In this document: positions 17,253 through 26,550 of the stretch, piece by piece
How positions within the stretch are numbered: the first letter of the stretch is position 1
How the letters are laid out: every line of letters begins with the position of its first letter
Source: Bacteroidetes bacterium 41-46
Lineage (GTDB): Bacteria; Bacteroidota; Bacteroidia; Bacteroidales; UBA932
Assembly: GCA_001897515.1 (NCBI GenBank)
Contig: MKTA01000015.1
Location: forward strand, 62,001-126,000
Direction of reading: 5' to 3'
Length of the DNA: 64,000 nucleotides
The notes under the pieces: generated by a model
What the model was told of the DNA's origin: nothing
The model's input: only the letters and a program-made list of their open reading frames with translations
The model's database searches: none
Program-made: the position numbers and the translations under genes

Positions 17253-19703
17253 ATGAAAAAGGTCGCTTTCATAATATTTGGTTTGACCGTGTCATTATTA
17301 ACGAGTTGCGTTAAATTTCCGGCACCAAACCCTACTGAACCCACCAGTAAAATCCCCAGTGGATTTAACTGGAAGACAGTTCAGGAGCTGAATCTGAGCG
17401 TACAGGTCGGTACTGTAAACGGTATAGCTGACTCATATATTCGTGTAGTCAAAATTTACTCCTCGCCATTGCTGAAGGATGGATCTCTTATGGCGTCTGG
17501 AGCAGCAAAGCCGGGTTCTCCGCTCAATGTAAGGCTTACTGTTCCAACTGCAATGAAGACAATTTATGTTGAAGAGATTCTTCCAAACGGGAGCAGGAAT
17601 ACAAAAAGCGTTGAAATCACTGGGACCTCTCTGACAATAACAACTGCAGCGAGTGTTAAGAGCTCTGGAGCTATTTCTGCCAATGCCCCTTTTATATCCC
17701 CTACTATCCCGCTACCAACGAACTACGATGTAGAGATAACAAATAACAACTCGGTGAGCGTCCTGGGTTTCGGGGCCGGCGAGTCCTCTGCTTATGGAAA
17801 CACTTATAAATCCTATCTCTTAAAGGAGGGTGTCAACCGCACAGCTGTAATTGACCTTGGAAACTGGAAACAACATGCAATCCTTTACGTAAAGGGTGAA
17901 TACACAATTTCAGGAAGAATGGATCTTGATAAAGTAAGCGTTGTTGTTTTACCCGGTGGAAAGGTAACTGTCGGGGGAATAAGAGTGGGAGTTATTGATG
18001 CAGCCTCCCCTCCTGCAATATATGTAATGCCGGGCGGAGAGCTTTACTCCTCCAAGGTTGCCAATATTTATAACTGCAAGTTTGTTAACAAAGGCTCTGT
18101 TGAGATAAATGACAATTTGGATGTTAACAACTCATCCATATTTTACAATGAGGGAGATGTTACAATTAACAGATCCGGAAGGGGTTTACTTATCACAAAC
18201 TTTGCGCAGATGTTTAACAGCGGAGAGGTTAATGTTAAGAAATTTGACATAACCAGCAACTCATCTTTACTGAATGATACCGGAGGCAGAATTATTACCG
18301 CTACATATTATCAGACAAACGGAACCATTGTGACAAATAACCATGAAATTGTGGCAACAACAAGTTTTACTACAACAAGCACTGCTGTTGTACACAATTA
18401 CTGCAATATCACAACAAACCTTACGGATTATCAAGGCAGCACAATAAACTTATATGGAGGATCTTTATGGCAAAGTCAAAGCTTTAAGGTAAATCTTACA
18501 AACATTAATATGTTTGCCGGAAGTATGTTTCTGACAACAAACTTTACCGACATCTGGGGGATGAACCTTAGCTCATCATCTGCGGACTACTCTGTGTTTA
18601 AAGTAACCGGCAGTATGAAGACATTTGTTAGCTCTGGATCTCAGATTAGCGGCAGAATTGAAGTTGTGTACTCTAATCTTGTAGATGGCTCAGGAACAAA
18701 TGGTAGAGGCACTTATGAGCATCTCTTTACTGATGGTCTCTCTTTGCTTAACAAGAATCAGACAAAAAATATTGTTGCGACATCTTGCAATAACGGAGCC
18801 GGACAAATAGTAGCTCCGCCTCCTGCAATAGTTGACAATGATGGCGACGGAGTACAGGAGAGTGAGGATTTTGACGACAATGATCCTAATGTCGCTTTTG
18901 TCTCCTATTTCCCATCTGAAACAGGCTGGGGATCATATGCATTTGAGGATCTATATCCATGGAAGGGTGACTACGATATGAATGACCTGGTTTTGGCGTT
19001 CAGAAAGATTACATACACAAACTCCTCAAATATGGTTACCAAGGTTGGTGTGAAGTATAATGTCAGGGCCGCCGGCAGCAACTATACCATAGCTTCTGCA
19101 TTCCAGCTTGACAATGTAAATGCTTCAAACATTGCCTCTGTTGAAGGACAGGAGATTGTAGGTTCTGCTCCTTTCAACATAGCCACTAACGGAACAGAAC
19201 AGGGAGTAACGCTTGCAGTAATACCTCTGTTCAACAAAGTGAATGATGCAATTGGAATGAGCTCTTTTACATTCCTTAATACTATGGAGGGGGCACATTT
19301 AATGACACCAACCAAGGAGATTACAATCAGGTTTACAACACCAGTTCAGCCATCAAGTCTGAACATGGACAAGATGAACTTCTTTATTGTAGTCAATAAC
19401 AAAGGGGAGAGCCTGAGAGGAAAAGAGGTGCATCTTCCAACATTCAGTGCCACATCAAAAGTTGATAACAGCCTGTTTGCAGGAAAGCAGCTCCATCCTA
19501 CCGATAAATACAAATTCATAGATGGAATGATGTGGGGGATAATGCTTCCTGTTGTATTTGAATATCCATTTGAATTTAAATCTGTAAACTCCGCATACCT
19601 TAAGTTTCAGGCTTGGGCAGAGTCGGGAGGCGTAGAGTATCCTGACTGGTATGTCAATCTTCCTGATTACAGAAATGACTCTTTAATTTATTCTGTTGAG
19701 TAA
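17253..19703 (+). CDS. LruC-domain lipoprotein with central beta-helix-like region
   Basis: 816 residues, exported and lipidated (lipobox LLTSC, near residue 19). After the cysteine comes VKFPAP and FNWKTVQEL, also found in the two LruC proteins downstream. Residues about 220-500 are Asn/Gly-rich short repeats (NKGSVEINDNLDVNNSSIFYNEGDVTI) that suggest a right-handed beta-helix. A calcium-binding acidic stretch, DNDGDGVQESEDFDDNDPN, leads into the C-terminal LruC domain (AFEDLYPWKGDYDMNDLVLAF). Family members are surface lipoproteins of unknown function in Bacteroidetes and some other bacteria. An adhesive or matrix role is only inference. Confidence 0.85.
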   Translation: MKKVAFIIFGLTVSLLTSCVKFPAPNPTEPTSKIPSGFNWKTVQELNLSVQVGTVNGIADSYIRVVKIYSSPLLKDGSLMASGAAKPGSPLNVRLTVPTAMKTIYVEEILPNGSRNTKSVEITGTSLTITTAASVKSSGAISANAPFISPTIPLPTNYDVEITNNNSVSVLGFGAGESSAYGNTYKSYLLKEGVNRTAVIDLGNWKQHAILYVKGEYTISGRMDLDKVSVVVLPGGKVTVGGIRVGVIDAASPPAIYVMPGGELYSSKVANIYNCKFVNKGSVEINDNLDVNNSSIFYNEGDVTINRSGRGLLITNFAQMFNSGEVNVKKFDITSNSSLLNDTGGRIITATYYQTNGTIVTNNHEIVATTSFTTTSTAVVHNYCNITTNLTDYQGSTINLYGGSLWQSQSFKVNLTNINMFAGSMFLTTNFTDIWGMNLSSSSADYSVFKVTGSMKTFVSSGSQISGRIEVVYSNLVDGSGTNGRGTYEHLFTDGLSLLNKNQTKNIVATSCNNGAGQIVAPPPAIVDNDGDGVQESEDFDDNDPNVAFVSYFPSETGWGSYAFEDLYPWKGDYDMNDLVLAFRKITYTNSSNMVTKVGVKYNVRAAGSNYTIASAFQLDNVNASNIASVEGQEIVGSAPFNIATNGTEQGVTLAVIPLFNKVNDAIGMSSFTFLNTMEGAHLMTPTKEITIRFTTPVQPSSLNMDKMNFFIVVNNKGESLRGKEVHLPTFSATSKVDNSLFAGKQLHPTDKYKFIDGMMWGIMLPVVFEYPFEFKSVNSAYLKFQAWAESGGVEYPDWYVNLPDYRNDSLIYSVE

Positions 19704-19731
19704 ATTATTAAGTTAAGATCCAGATAAAATA

Positions 19732-19759
19732 AGCGACCGGGCATTTTAGCCCGGTCGCT
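19732..19759. terminator. Bidirectional terminator hairpin between convergent genes
   Basis: AGCGACCGGGC and GCCCGGTCGCT form an 11-bp stem with a 6-nt loop (ATTTTA). It sits between the stop of the large LruC gene and the stop of the convergent small secreted-protein gene. The following T-run is interrupted (GTTATTTTG), but position and stem strength support termination. Confidence 0.75.
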
Positions 19760-19794
19760 GTTATTTTGTTATAATTATCTGTTATAATTGCTGC

Positions 19795-20418
19795 TTACAT
19801 CTTAAATATCTTTTCAAGTGGTGATGCCCAGTAGTTCCTCATTCCAAATCCACCGGCTTTCCCAGCAACTCTATCAGCAAATATTATCTTTTTAGATCTG
19901 ACATCAAAAAAGACTGCAATGAAATTTCCAATGCCATCCTCTTTATTAAGGAGTTCCGCAACATAGACAACCCCGTAGCCTGTATCACTTCCTGTGTTAA
20001 ATGATTTAATAAGCCTTGCCAAATCTGCATCATCAATTTTATATGCTTTATTGTATGTTGGCATTCCGGCCTCGTCCATTACCCTTGCTCTGTAAATTGC
20101 TTCATCAATATTCACATTGTCAAATCCCAGAGTCTCAATTCTGCCCAGGTCGGTAGTTTGGGCTATTTGTCTGATATACTTTTTGAAGAAGTTGCCATAC
20201 TGATATTTTTTTGTCTCAGTTACAATGAGCTTGTTAATCTCTTCAAAAGCCAAAGCTGTCTTTCCTGCGTCCTCCTTAACGCCAAAGGTTTTCACCAAGG
20301 TAAAGTCAATTCCGTAAAAGTTCATTTTGGGAGCCGGCTGGGACTCTCCTAATCCAAATCCTTTTGCCAGTAAAGGCAAAACAAGGAGGAGTGTTAGTGT
20401 TATAAAAGTCTTCTTCAT
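19795..20418 (-). CDS. Secreted protein of unknown function
   Basis: 207 residues with an N-terminal signal peptide (MKKTFITLTLLLVLPLLAKGFG). The mature part begins GESQPAPKMNFYGIDFTLVKTFGVKEDAG and includes GYGVVYVAELLNKEDGIGNFIAVFFDVRSKKIIFADRVAGKAGGFGMRNYW. The alternating strand pattern looks like a small alpha/beta fold, and similar proteins are widespread in Bacteroidetes as hypotheticals. It is located on the opposite strand between two LruC transcription units, with its own -7 box. I recognise no active site. Confidence 0.75.
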   Translation of the reverse strand: MKKTFITLTLLLVLPLLAKGFGLGESQPAPKMNFYGIDFTLVKTFGVKEDAGKTALAFEEINKLIVTETKKYQYGNFFKKYIRQIAQTTDLGRIETLGFDNVNIDEAIYRARVMDEAGMPTYNKAYKIDDADLARLIKSFNTGSDTGYGVVYVAELLNKEDGIGNFIAVFFDVRSKKIIFADRVAGKAGGFGMRNYWASPLEKIFKM

Positions 20419-20440
20419 AGTACATTGGTTTATATATGCT

Positions 20441-20448
20441 CAAATATA
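20441..20448 (-). promoter_or_regulatory. Candidate -7 box for the small secreted-protein gene (TATATTTG)
   Basis: An exact TAnnTTTG match on the minus strand ends 22 nt before the ATG at 20418. No convincing -33 element was seen. Confidence 0.4.
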
Positions 20449-20532
20449 CAATTAATAAATAATAGTTGGAACTCCATATCAACAATCTCTATCAACAATT
20501 GATACACGACATTAATTTCCCCTAAAATAGTA

Positions 20533-20562
20533 TTGCATATTTCAAATATTTTTTTATATTTG
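20533..20562 (+). promoter_or_regulatory. Promoter of the LruC gene pair
   Basis: TTG at 20533-20535 is followed after 19 nt by TATATTTG (20555-20562), matching both Bacteroidetes promoter elements at the right spacing. The ATG at 20626 leaves a 5' leader of about 55-60 nt. Confidence 0.6.
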
Positions 20563-20625
20563 AGCAAAATTGGCAGATAAGAATGCAAATACTTGATGGT
20601 TAAAATATACAACCGTTGAATTATC

Positions 20626-21822
20626 ATGAAAAACTATTTACTGGTATCCCTGATTCTTCTTATTATTGTCTCTTCTTGCGTAAAATTTCCACAGGAGAGA
20701 GGGAAGAAGGAGGGTCCCGGAACACTGGTCTCCTCAACATTTGACTGGAAGACCATTGAGATCAAAAAGGTCTCTGCACCCTATGATTTCTCCGTACTGA
20801 ACCAATACGGAGACACAATCGCCACCAATTTGGCGGCAGGCGAGTATGACATCTATGTCGGAAAGGGCTCTTTGCTAAATGTAATTAAAGCCGAGTCAAA
20901 TTCTCAGCAGGAGGTTACAACTAAAGCTGACATAACTCCTTTGGCATCAGGAACAGGAATCTATTTCCCAGCGAAAAATGTTTACGCCACGGTTATGTTT
21001 GAAGATCTCTTCCCCTATCCGGGAGACAGAGATATGAATGATATCGTATTTGGACTAAACATTGTTTACGAAGTTAACAAGAAAAATGAGGTGCTTGCCT
21101 TACACTTAAATATTCAGCCGAGAGCTGTTGGAAGCACTTACGGGACAATAGGACTGGCTGCATATTTCTCCGGAAAAGCAGTGACTGTTGATCAGATATC
21201 ACGTTCCAGCACAACTCTAGCCGGCATTACTTTAAATCACAGCGATGTCTCATCTCTGTTCTCAATTCAGCCATATTACAATTTTTACTACCCGGACCCA
21301 TCAGCATCAGGAGATAAAGGAGTTATACCATTTACCGGAGACTTTAGATATTTTTTCATTTCCAAGCCAGCCGGTTCACAGTTTTATAATGTAATGAACT
21401 TTGGAAACTTTGTGAGTGCTCATAATTTTACAGTAAAAGTAACTTTTAAAAAACCCGCTCCTAAATATTCCGACTTTACTTTTTTGGACCAAACAATTAC
21501 AACTAAAACAAATATCTCTATTTTTGCAACATTCGGGGTGAGAGGTAAAGAGGTCCATTTCAAGTATCAAACACCCTCTAAGTTATTTGATACCACACTT
21601 TTCAGGGTGACTGGCAGGACAGATTTCTCATCAAGTAAAGACAATTGGGTTTGGGCAATACTATCAGATAAATCTGTAAGACACCCCCTTGAGATGGTTA
21701 AAATAAACAATGCCTACCCGCAATTTAACAACTGGCTTACAGACCAGGACATGACCAACTGGTACGGAGCAAAAATATTAGATAGTTTATATACACAGTG
21801 GAATTTCGACTACATAGATTAA
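20626..21822 (+). CDS. LruC-domain lipoprotein
   Basis: 398 residues. The lipoprotein signal MKNYLLVSLILLIIVSSC is followed by VKFPQERGKK and FDWKTIEIKKV, closely matching the start of the larger LruC protein upstream. The LruC domain starts near residue 125 with YATVMFEDLFPYPGDRDMNDIVFGLNI and runs to the C-terminus (GKEVHFKYQTPSKLFD...NWVWAILSDKSVRHPLEMVKI). It is the first of a tandem pair with the next gene, overlapping it by 25 nt. Probably surface or periplasmic; function unknown. Confidence 0.87.
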   Translation: MKNYLLVSLILLIIVSSCVKFPQERGKKEGPGTLVSSTFDWKTIEIKKVSAPYDFSVLNQYGDTIATNLAAGEYDIYVGKGSLLNVIKAESNSQQEVTTKADITPLASGTGIYFPAKNVYATVMFEDLFPYPGDRDMNDIVFGLNIVYEVNKKNEVLALHLNIQPRAVGSTYGTIGLAAYFSGKAVTVDQISRSSTTLAGITLNHSDVSSLFSIQPYYNFYYPDPSASGDKGVIPFTGDFRYFFISKPAGSQFYNVMNFGNFVSAHNFTVKVTFKKPAPKYSDFTFLDQTITTKTNISIFATFGVRGKEVHFKYQTPSKLFDTTLFRVTGRTDFSSSKDNWVWAILSDKSVRHPLEMVKINNAYPQFNNWLTDQDMTNWYGAKILDSLYTQWNFDYID

Positions 21823-22988
21823 AAAAATTAACAAGGCTGCTTTTCCTTGTTCCCCTTATGTTTCTGATGGGCTCGTGCCTTAAGTTTCCGGAAGACACTT
21901 ATGTTAAGGTACTTGATGTCCCTTCCGACTTTGACTGGAAAACAATAGAGTATAAAGATATTGAAATCTCCAATCTCTCATCTCTCTTAAATGAGGAGGG
22001 GGATACTGTTGCCTCATTTATACCTCCGGGAAAGTATCTAATTGCCACCGGAATTGGCTCTGTGTTGAATATCCGGGAAGAGAGTGCTGTCCCCGATACC
22101 TACCTTCCTCTAACAAAATCTCTTCCGGGCAATCATAAACAAACTATCTATTTCCCTGCAAAAAACAAATATGCTACTTTGATGTTTGAAGACCTGTTCC
22201 CTTCAAAAGGGGATATGGATATGAATGATGTGGTTATTGGATTGAATATAGAGTATCTACTGGATAATCAGGGGCGAGTATTAGGCATTAGATTTAAGGT
22301 AGAACCCAGAGCTCTGGGGAGTTCTTATAATTTAATCGGTTTGGCGGCGTGTTTAAGAGGTAAGCCTCATGTCAATATTGTTGAACAGATTGTCCACTCG
22401 TCAACTCCCTCTCTGGCACCGCTTTTTGCAAGTTCTAACGGCGGAAGTACTTATTTGCCCGAGGATGGGATCACGAGCTCTCAGGTTATCCCGTTAACAG
22501 GTAATTTAAGATCACATATTGATAACGATACAGATCTTTTTCTAAATGTAAGAAATATTGATGCATATTCTCCCGTGGAGAGATTTACCGTTACTGCTGA
22601 GGTCTTTGCAAATCAGAAAACACACTATTCAAACTTCACTTTTTTGGACTCTTTGAAGGATGGAAAGATTAACCTTGACATATTTGCTGTCTTTGATACC
22701 AGAGGAAAAGAGGTTCATTTCAAAGGACAGCTCCCAACCAACAAATTCACCATTCAATACTTTATGAGTACAAGACCAAAGATGGACTTCTCAACGGTTG
22801 ACAATTGGGTTTGGGCTGTGTTAAGTCCCAAGTCTATTAGGCACCCTTTAGAATTTGTCAAAATATATAATGCCTATCCAAATTTCAAGACATGGGCTGA
22901 GGCTGGTGGAGAGGTTGGTGTTGATTGGTACAACAACACTGTAAGAGACAGTTTGTGGACAAGGCATAATTTCAATTATGTAAATTGA
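21798..22988 (+). CDS. LruC-domain lipoprotein (tandem paralogue)
   Basis: 396 residues starting at a GTG inside the end of the previous gene. No later ATG leaves a usable signal peptide, so the GTG start is favoured. The signal LTRLLFLVPLMFLMGSC is followed by LKFPEDTYVKVLDV and FDWKTIEYKDIE. The LruC domain has the signature YATLMFEDLFPSKGDMDMNDVVIGLNI and the C-terminal GKEVHFKGQLPTNKF and NWVWAVLSPKSIRHPLEFVKIYNAYPNF. It clearly arose by duplication with its neighbour. It overlaps the end of the convergent glycosyltransferase gene by 13 nt. Confidence 0.87.
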   Translation: MEFRLHRLKKLTRLLFLVPLMFLMGSCLKFPEDTYVKVLDVPSDFDWKTIEYKDIEISNLSSLLNEEGDTVASFIPPGKYLIATGIGSVLNIREESAVPDTYLPLTKSLPGNHKQTIYFPAKNKYATLMFEDLFPSKGDMDMNDVVIGLNIEYLLDNQGRVLGIRFKVEPRALGSSYNLIGLAACLRGKPHVNIVEQIVHSSTPSLAPLFASSNGGSTYLPEDGITSSQVIPLTGNLRSHIDNDTDLFLNVRNIDAYSPVERFTVTAEVFANQKTHYSNFTFLDSLKDGKINLDIFAVFDTRGKEVHFKGQLPTNKFTIQYFMSTRPKMDFSTVDNWVWAVLSPKSIRHPLEFVKIYNAYPNFKTWAEAGGEVGVDWYNNTVRDSLWTRHNFNYVN

Positions 22989-23950
22989 CCTACCCCTCTC
23001 TTAATTATTGATTTCGCTCTTTTTAAAAAGGGGAATATCAAAATTGCAATATCTCTTGTTTTCATATCGTGAAGCAAACCCTCTTTGACGATAAATTTAG
23101 CAAGCCGCAATTTCTTGCTATAGTTAAGGGAGTCAGAGTTATATGCCAAAACAGATGTTATATCTGTGATAATCTTCTTCACTGTTACCCTATTTTGCAG
23201 ACTCAATTCCCTTGAAAAAACATTAAGCTCCTTAACTACAGTACAGTAGCCTGAAAAATTTCTTTCTGAGAAACTTTTTGTCATAGTAGAGCTTGCTCTT
23301 ACTCGTCTGGTAAAAAAAATTTTCGGTAAATATGAGACCCTCTTTGCTATAAGATATAGTTTTGGAGTGAATAGCTCATCCTCGTGGATAATTCCGGGAT
23401 AAAATCTGACACTGCCAGACTCCAAGAGCCCTTTTCTAACAAAGAGTAACCATGGAGCAGCTCTATAGGATCCATTTTCAACTGTTAGCCTAAAAAAACT
23501 CTCCCCTGAGAGAATATCAAGAGGAATCAGACCGTTCCTGATATAGTTGTAACTCAAAGGCTTCATATCGCCTTCATATATAATTCCGGCATCAAATGTA
23601 ACAATATCAAGTCTCTCCCTCTCTGCAAGGTCATAACAAGAGGCAAGTGCCTCTTTATCCAGAATATCGTCACTATCCATGAAGTAGATATAGTCCCCTT
23701 TTGCCATATCTATCAGTCTGTTCCTTGCAACAGACTGCCCACTGTTCTCCTGAGAAAACAGATGCACTCTTGAATCGTCTGTGCAGTAACCTTCTATCAG
23801 CTCTCTGCTCCCATCTGTTGATCCGTCATCCATTACCAGAATCTCAATGTCCTGGAGTGACTGGTTCAATATTGATTCCAGACACTCCTCCAGATAATTT
23901 TGAGTATTATAAACCGGAATAAGTACGCTGACTCTAGGCTTTTTCTCCAT
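22976..23950 (-). CDS. Glycosyltransferase family 2
   Basis: 324 residues with a GT-A fold. VSVLIPVYNTQNYLEECLESILNQS opens the nucleotide-sugar domain, DDGSTDGS (about 41-48) and the metal-binding YFMDSDD (about 92-95) follow. The C-terminal third is basic and partly hydrophobic (IAILIFPFLKRAKSIIKRG), suggesting membrane association. It is the distal (last transcribed) gene of the minus-strand exopolysaccharide locus and overlaps the methyltransferase gene by 17 nt. Donor and acceptor cannot be told from sequence. Confidence 0.92.
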   Translation of the reverse strand: MEKKPRVSVLIPVYNTQNYLEECLESILNQSLQDIEILVMDDGSTDGSRELIEGYCTDDSRVHLFSQENSGQSVARNRLIDMAKGDYIYFMDSDDILDKEALASCYDLAERERLDIVTFDAGIIYEGDMKPLSYNYIRNGLIPLDILSGESFFRLTVENGSYRAAPWLLFVRKGLLESGSVRFYPGIIHEDELFTPKLYLIAKRVSYLPKIFFTRRVRASSTMTKSFSERNFSGYCTVVKELNVFSRELSLQNRVTVKKIITDITSVLAYNSDSLNYSKKLRLAKFIVKEGLLHDMKTRDIAILIFPFLKRAKSIIKRGVGQFT

Positions 23951-24713
23951 ATTTTTTTATAAATTCATCATATGGCATTGGCTTGGAGAAGGTTAACACC
24001 TTCTCTTTCACCATCTTTAGAGAAAATTTTATAAAGACTTTAAGAATTGATCCAATTTCTGAATACATACTACGTTTGGGAAATAGAATTTCAGCCTCTC
24101 TCTGACCAATTTTTTGAGAAAAGAAGGCTTTGAAGTAATCATCTTCAGGATTCAATAAAATCTCAAACCTCCCTTCCCAATTAATCTTAACCGACATGAA
24201 ATTCTGAGTTGACAATTCAGTAAGCCTGTAAAGAAGTGATTTGTACGGCAAATGATTAAGATAGACATCCCCAAAGTCAGGAGAGAAATCGTATGACAAC
24301 TTTGATTTTTCATACATTACCAATTTCCCATCTATAACCAGAGAAACCCATTTATGCGACTCCTTAGGGGCTAAAAACTCTCCAAAAAGGCTTGGAGCCT
24401 CCAGATATCCTCTTCCTGAGACTCTAAACTGCTCCTCCATAAATTTCACCGGATTATCAGTATGCTCTATGACATGACTGCAAATAACAAAATTAAACTC
24501 GCCATTTTTAAAAGGCATATTTTCACCATCCCCAACAACCAGTTTCTGATGTTTGTACAGCTTGAAATCCCCTCTCCTATGGGTGTTGTCCTGTATAAAT
24601 TTCTCCAAAAGGGTATCTGCTCTTTTTGTAGGATTATTTCCGGGACCCACTTCAAGAACCTTCAAGCCTTTCCTGATTTTAAGATAATTCTTATTGTATA
24701 AATATTTAATCAT
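23934..24713 (-). CDS. SAM-dependent class I methyltransferase
   Basis: The track begins at a TTG inside the neighbouring gene (24746). The ATG at 24713 (MIKYLYNKNYLKIRKGLKVLEVGPGNNP), 4 nt after the acyltransferase stop, is more likely, giving 259 residues. Motif I is VLEVGPGNNPTKRA, and the motif near ICSHVIEHTDNPVKFMEEQFRVSG matches Methyltransf_11-like enzymes. Within the exopolysaccharide locus it probably methylates a sugar or a polymer end, which can cap chain growth in some systems. Substrate unknown. Confidence 0.85.
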   Translation of the reverse strand: MIKYLYNKNYLKIRKGLKVLEVGPGNNPTKRADTLLEKFIQDNTHRRGDFKLYKHQKLVVGDGENMPFKNGEFNFVICSHVIEHTDNPVKFMEEQFRVSGRGYLEAPSLFGEFLAPKESHKWVSLVIDGKLVMYEKSKLSYDFSPDFGDVYLNHLPYKSLLYRLTELSTQNFMSVKINWEGRFEILLNPEDDYFKAFFSQKIGQREAEILFPKRSMYSEIGSILKVFIKFSLKMVKEKVLTFSKPMPYDEFIKKYGEKA

Positions 24714-24717
24714 TCTG

Positions 24718-25335
24718 CTATATTTTTTCCCATTGGGATAGTTCAAAATTGTATTTTTTAACAGGTTTTGCGGGATTGCCTGCCACTATGGTAAAATCAT
24801 CAACATCTCTTTTAACAACACTTCCTGCAGCAACAATTGAATGACGTCCAATTGTTATACCTTTTGTTATTACGCTGTTTGCACCGATCCATGAGTCATC
24901 ACATATTACAACCTTTGAGACTGTAACTCCCTGTAATGATATCGGAATTTCTGTATTAATATAATTGTGGTCCATTCCTGAGACAACAATGTTTTGAGCT
25001 AACATTACATTATTGCCAATCTCTGCCGGACCAATTATTGTATTCGCTATTCCCACCCGGGACCTCTCTCCTATTTTAACCTCTCCAACCATGTTGTTAA
25101 TAGTTGAGAAGCTCTCAATAACTGAGTATCTTCCAATAGAGAATTTATTAAACGGAACAATATCCTTTCTGACACTAGAACAAATCACTGATCCAGCACC
25201 TCTCTTAGTATATAAAAACATTAAGAGCCTCAACCACGCTCTTGGCCTGGTTCTAACCGGATTAATAAGAAGATGATGTACTCTTCTCTTAATCTTCGCA
25301 TTGCTATTTAGCCAGCTCTGTATCTTATTAATCAT
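24718..25335 (-). CDS. Left-handed beta-helix (hexapeptide-repeat) acyltransferase
   Basis: 205 residues. Hexapeptide repeats run through the middle (IGERSRVGIANTIIGPAEIGNNVMLAQNIVVSG, then ICDDSWIGANSVITKGITIGRHSIVAAGSVVKRDV). The usual C-terminal IVAGNPAKPVKKY closes the domain. The histidine in VSGMDHNY is the likely catalytic base of this O-acetyltransferase family (WbbJ/CysE-like). Its ATG overlaps the stop of the upstream glycosyltransferase (ATGA). It probably acetylates a sugar residue of the exopolysaccharide repeat. Confidence 0.9.
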   Translation of the reverse strand: MINKIQSWLNSNAKIKRRVHHLLINPVRTRPRAWLRLLMFLYTKRGAGSVICSSVRKDIVPFNKFSIGRYSVIESFSTINNMVGEVKIGERSRVGIANTIIGPAEIGNNVMLAQNIVVSGMDHNYINTEIPISLQGVTVSKVVICDDSWIGANSVITKGITIGRHSIVAAGSVVKRDVDDFTIVAGNPAKPVKKYNFELSQWEKI

Positions 25336-26543
25336 AACTGTTGCTTTTTTGCTCTCTCAGATTTCTCCCAAACACCTGTACCTCTCTTCTTATACAGATA
25401 TCTGAACCCTTTGAGAACTGATAAGTTCATAAACATAAAGTAATATGGCACAAAAATGATTTTTCTTTTTACCTCTCTCTCAGCCATAAGGTACCCTGCA
25501 ATGGATAAAAAATAGAAAAGAGCATGAAAGATCAGCAGGACACTGTAGATATTACCGGCATTACGCAGAGCTAAAGCAATATTTAGTGGCATTAATGCAA
25601 AAAGGGCTATGGGCGTTATTGTCCATCTTAGTAATCTGTGTGATACATATTGAAATGAAAAGAAACCATATTTAAATATGTTCAAAAGAGGTGTTAACAT
25701 AATTACAGATTGAAGGCCACCTGCAGAGATTCTTACCTTCCTCTTCTCCTCCTCCTTCATATTCTTAGCTCCGAACTCTACAGCATATGCATCTCTGCAA
25801 TATCTTATTCTGTATCCTTTCATTGCAATCCTCATTGACAAAATAAAGTCATCAAGAAGTACACTCTTCTCTACATTATTGTAGAGGTTTGTCCTTATTG
25901 CATAAAGTTCACCTGCAGCTCCAACGGCGCTATAGAGCCTTGAATCCAGCTCCTTGAGCTTTGACTCATAACGCCAGTAAATACCCTCCCCGCTAGAAGA
26001 GGCACCATCTTTGTCGCCGTAAACAACCCTTTTTTCTCCCGCTACGCATCCCACCTTACTATCACTAAAAGCATTAGCAATAATCCTGATAGCATCTTTG
26101 TTAAGCATTGCATTGGCGTCCGAAAAAACAACTATAGGAGTTTTTACAAAAGGGATTGCTCTATTGATAGCCGCGCTCTTTCCCTCTCTGATATTCTGAT
26201 GGAGTAAAATCACCTTTGGATAGCGAGATATGATATCATTTGTTTTGTCTGTACTCCCATCAGTAACCCATATAAGATGGAGTTTATCGTCCAGATAATC
26301 AAGATCAAGTGAGTTAAGTATCTTCTCTTCTGCAACTTCTTCTTCATTGTAGGCTGCAACAAGCAGGGTAACAGCAGGAAGATTATGTTCAATAATAGAG
26401 CTTGACTCATCTTTCCGGATCTCTACTCTTTTTACAAACCACTCCTTTATAGCAACTGATATATAGAGTATTATTCCATAGCCGATATATGTATAAAATA
26501 TCAGCAATGCCATCCCCCAAAAAATAATCTCTAAAAGATCCAT
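25332..26543 (-). CDS. Membrane-bound glycosyltransferase family 2 (chitin/hyaluronan-synthase-like)
   Basis: 403 residues. One N-terminal membrane segment (about 7-33) is followed by a cytosolic GT-A domain (VTLLVAAYNEEEVAEEKILNSL, VTDGSTDKT, IVVFSDANAML) and then two or three C-terminal membrane helices. DDFILSMRIAMKGYRIRY is the acceptor-side block. The QxxRW processivity motif is not obvious (KRKVRISAGGLQ lies there), so it may add single sugars. Its stop overlaps the next start by 4 nt. Confidence 0.88.
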   Translation of the reverse strand: MDLLEIIFWGMALLIFYTYIGYGIILYISVAIKEWFVKRVEIRKDESSSIIEHNLPAVTLLVAAYNEEEVAEEKILNSLDLDYLDDKLHLIWVTDGSTDKTNDIISRYPKVILLHQNIREGKSAAINRAIPFVKTPIVVFSDANAMLNKDAIRIIANAFSDSKVGCVAGEKRVVYGDKDGASSSGEGIYWRYESKLKELDSRLYSAVGAAGELYAIRTNLYNNVEKSVLLDDFILSMRIAMKGYRIRYCRDAYAVEFGAKNMKEEEKRKVRISAGGLQSVIMLTPLLNIFKYGFFSFQYVSHRLLRWTITPIALFALMPLNIALALRNAGNIYSVLLIFHALFYFLSIAGYLMAEREVKRKIIFVPYYFMFMNLSVLKGFRYLYKKRGTGVWEKSERAKKQQL

Positions 26544-26550
26544 TAAAAAA

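Noticed and set aside
20430-20627. 65-residue minus-strand ORF upstream of the LruC pair
   Set aside because: Very AT-rich, covers the divergent promoter boxes on both strands, and resembles no known protein.
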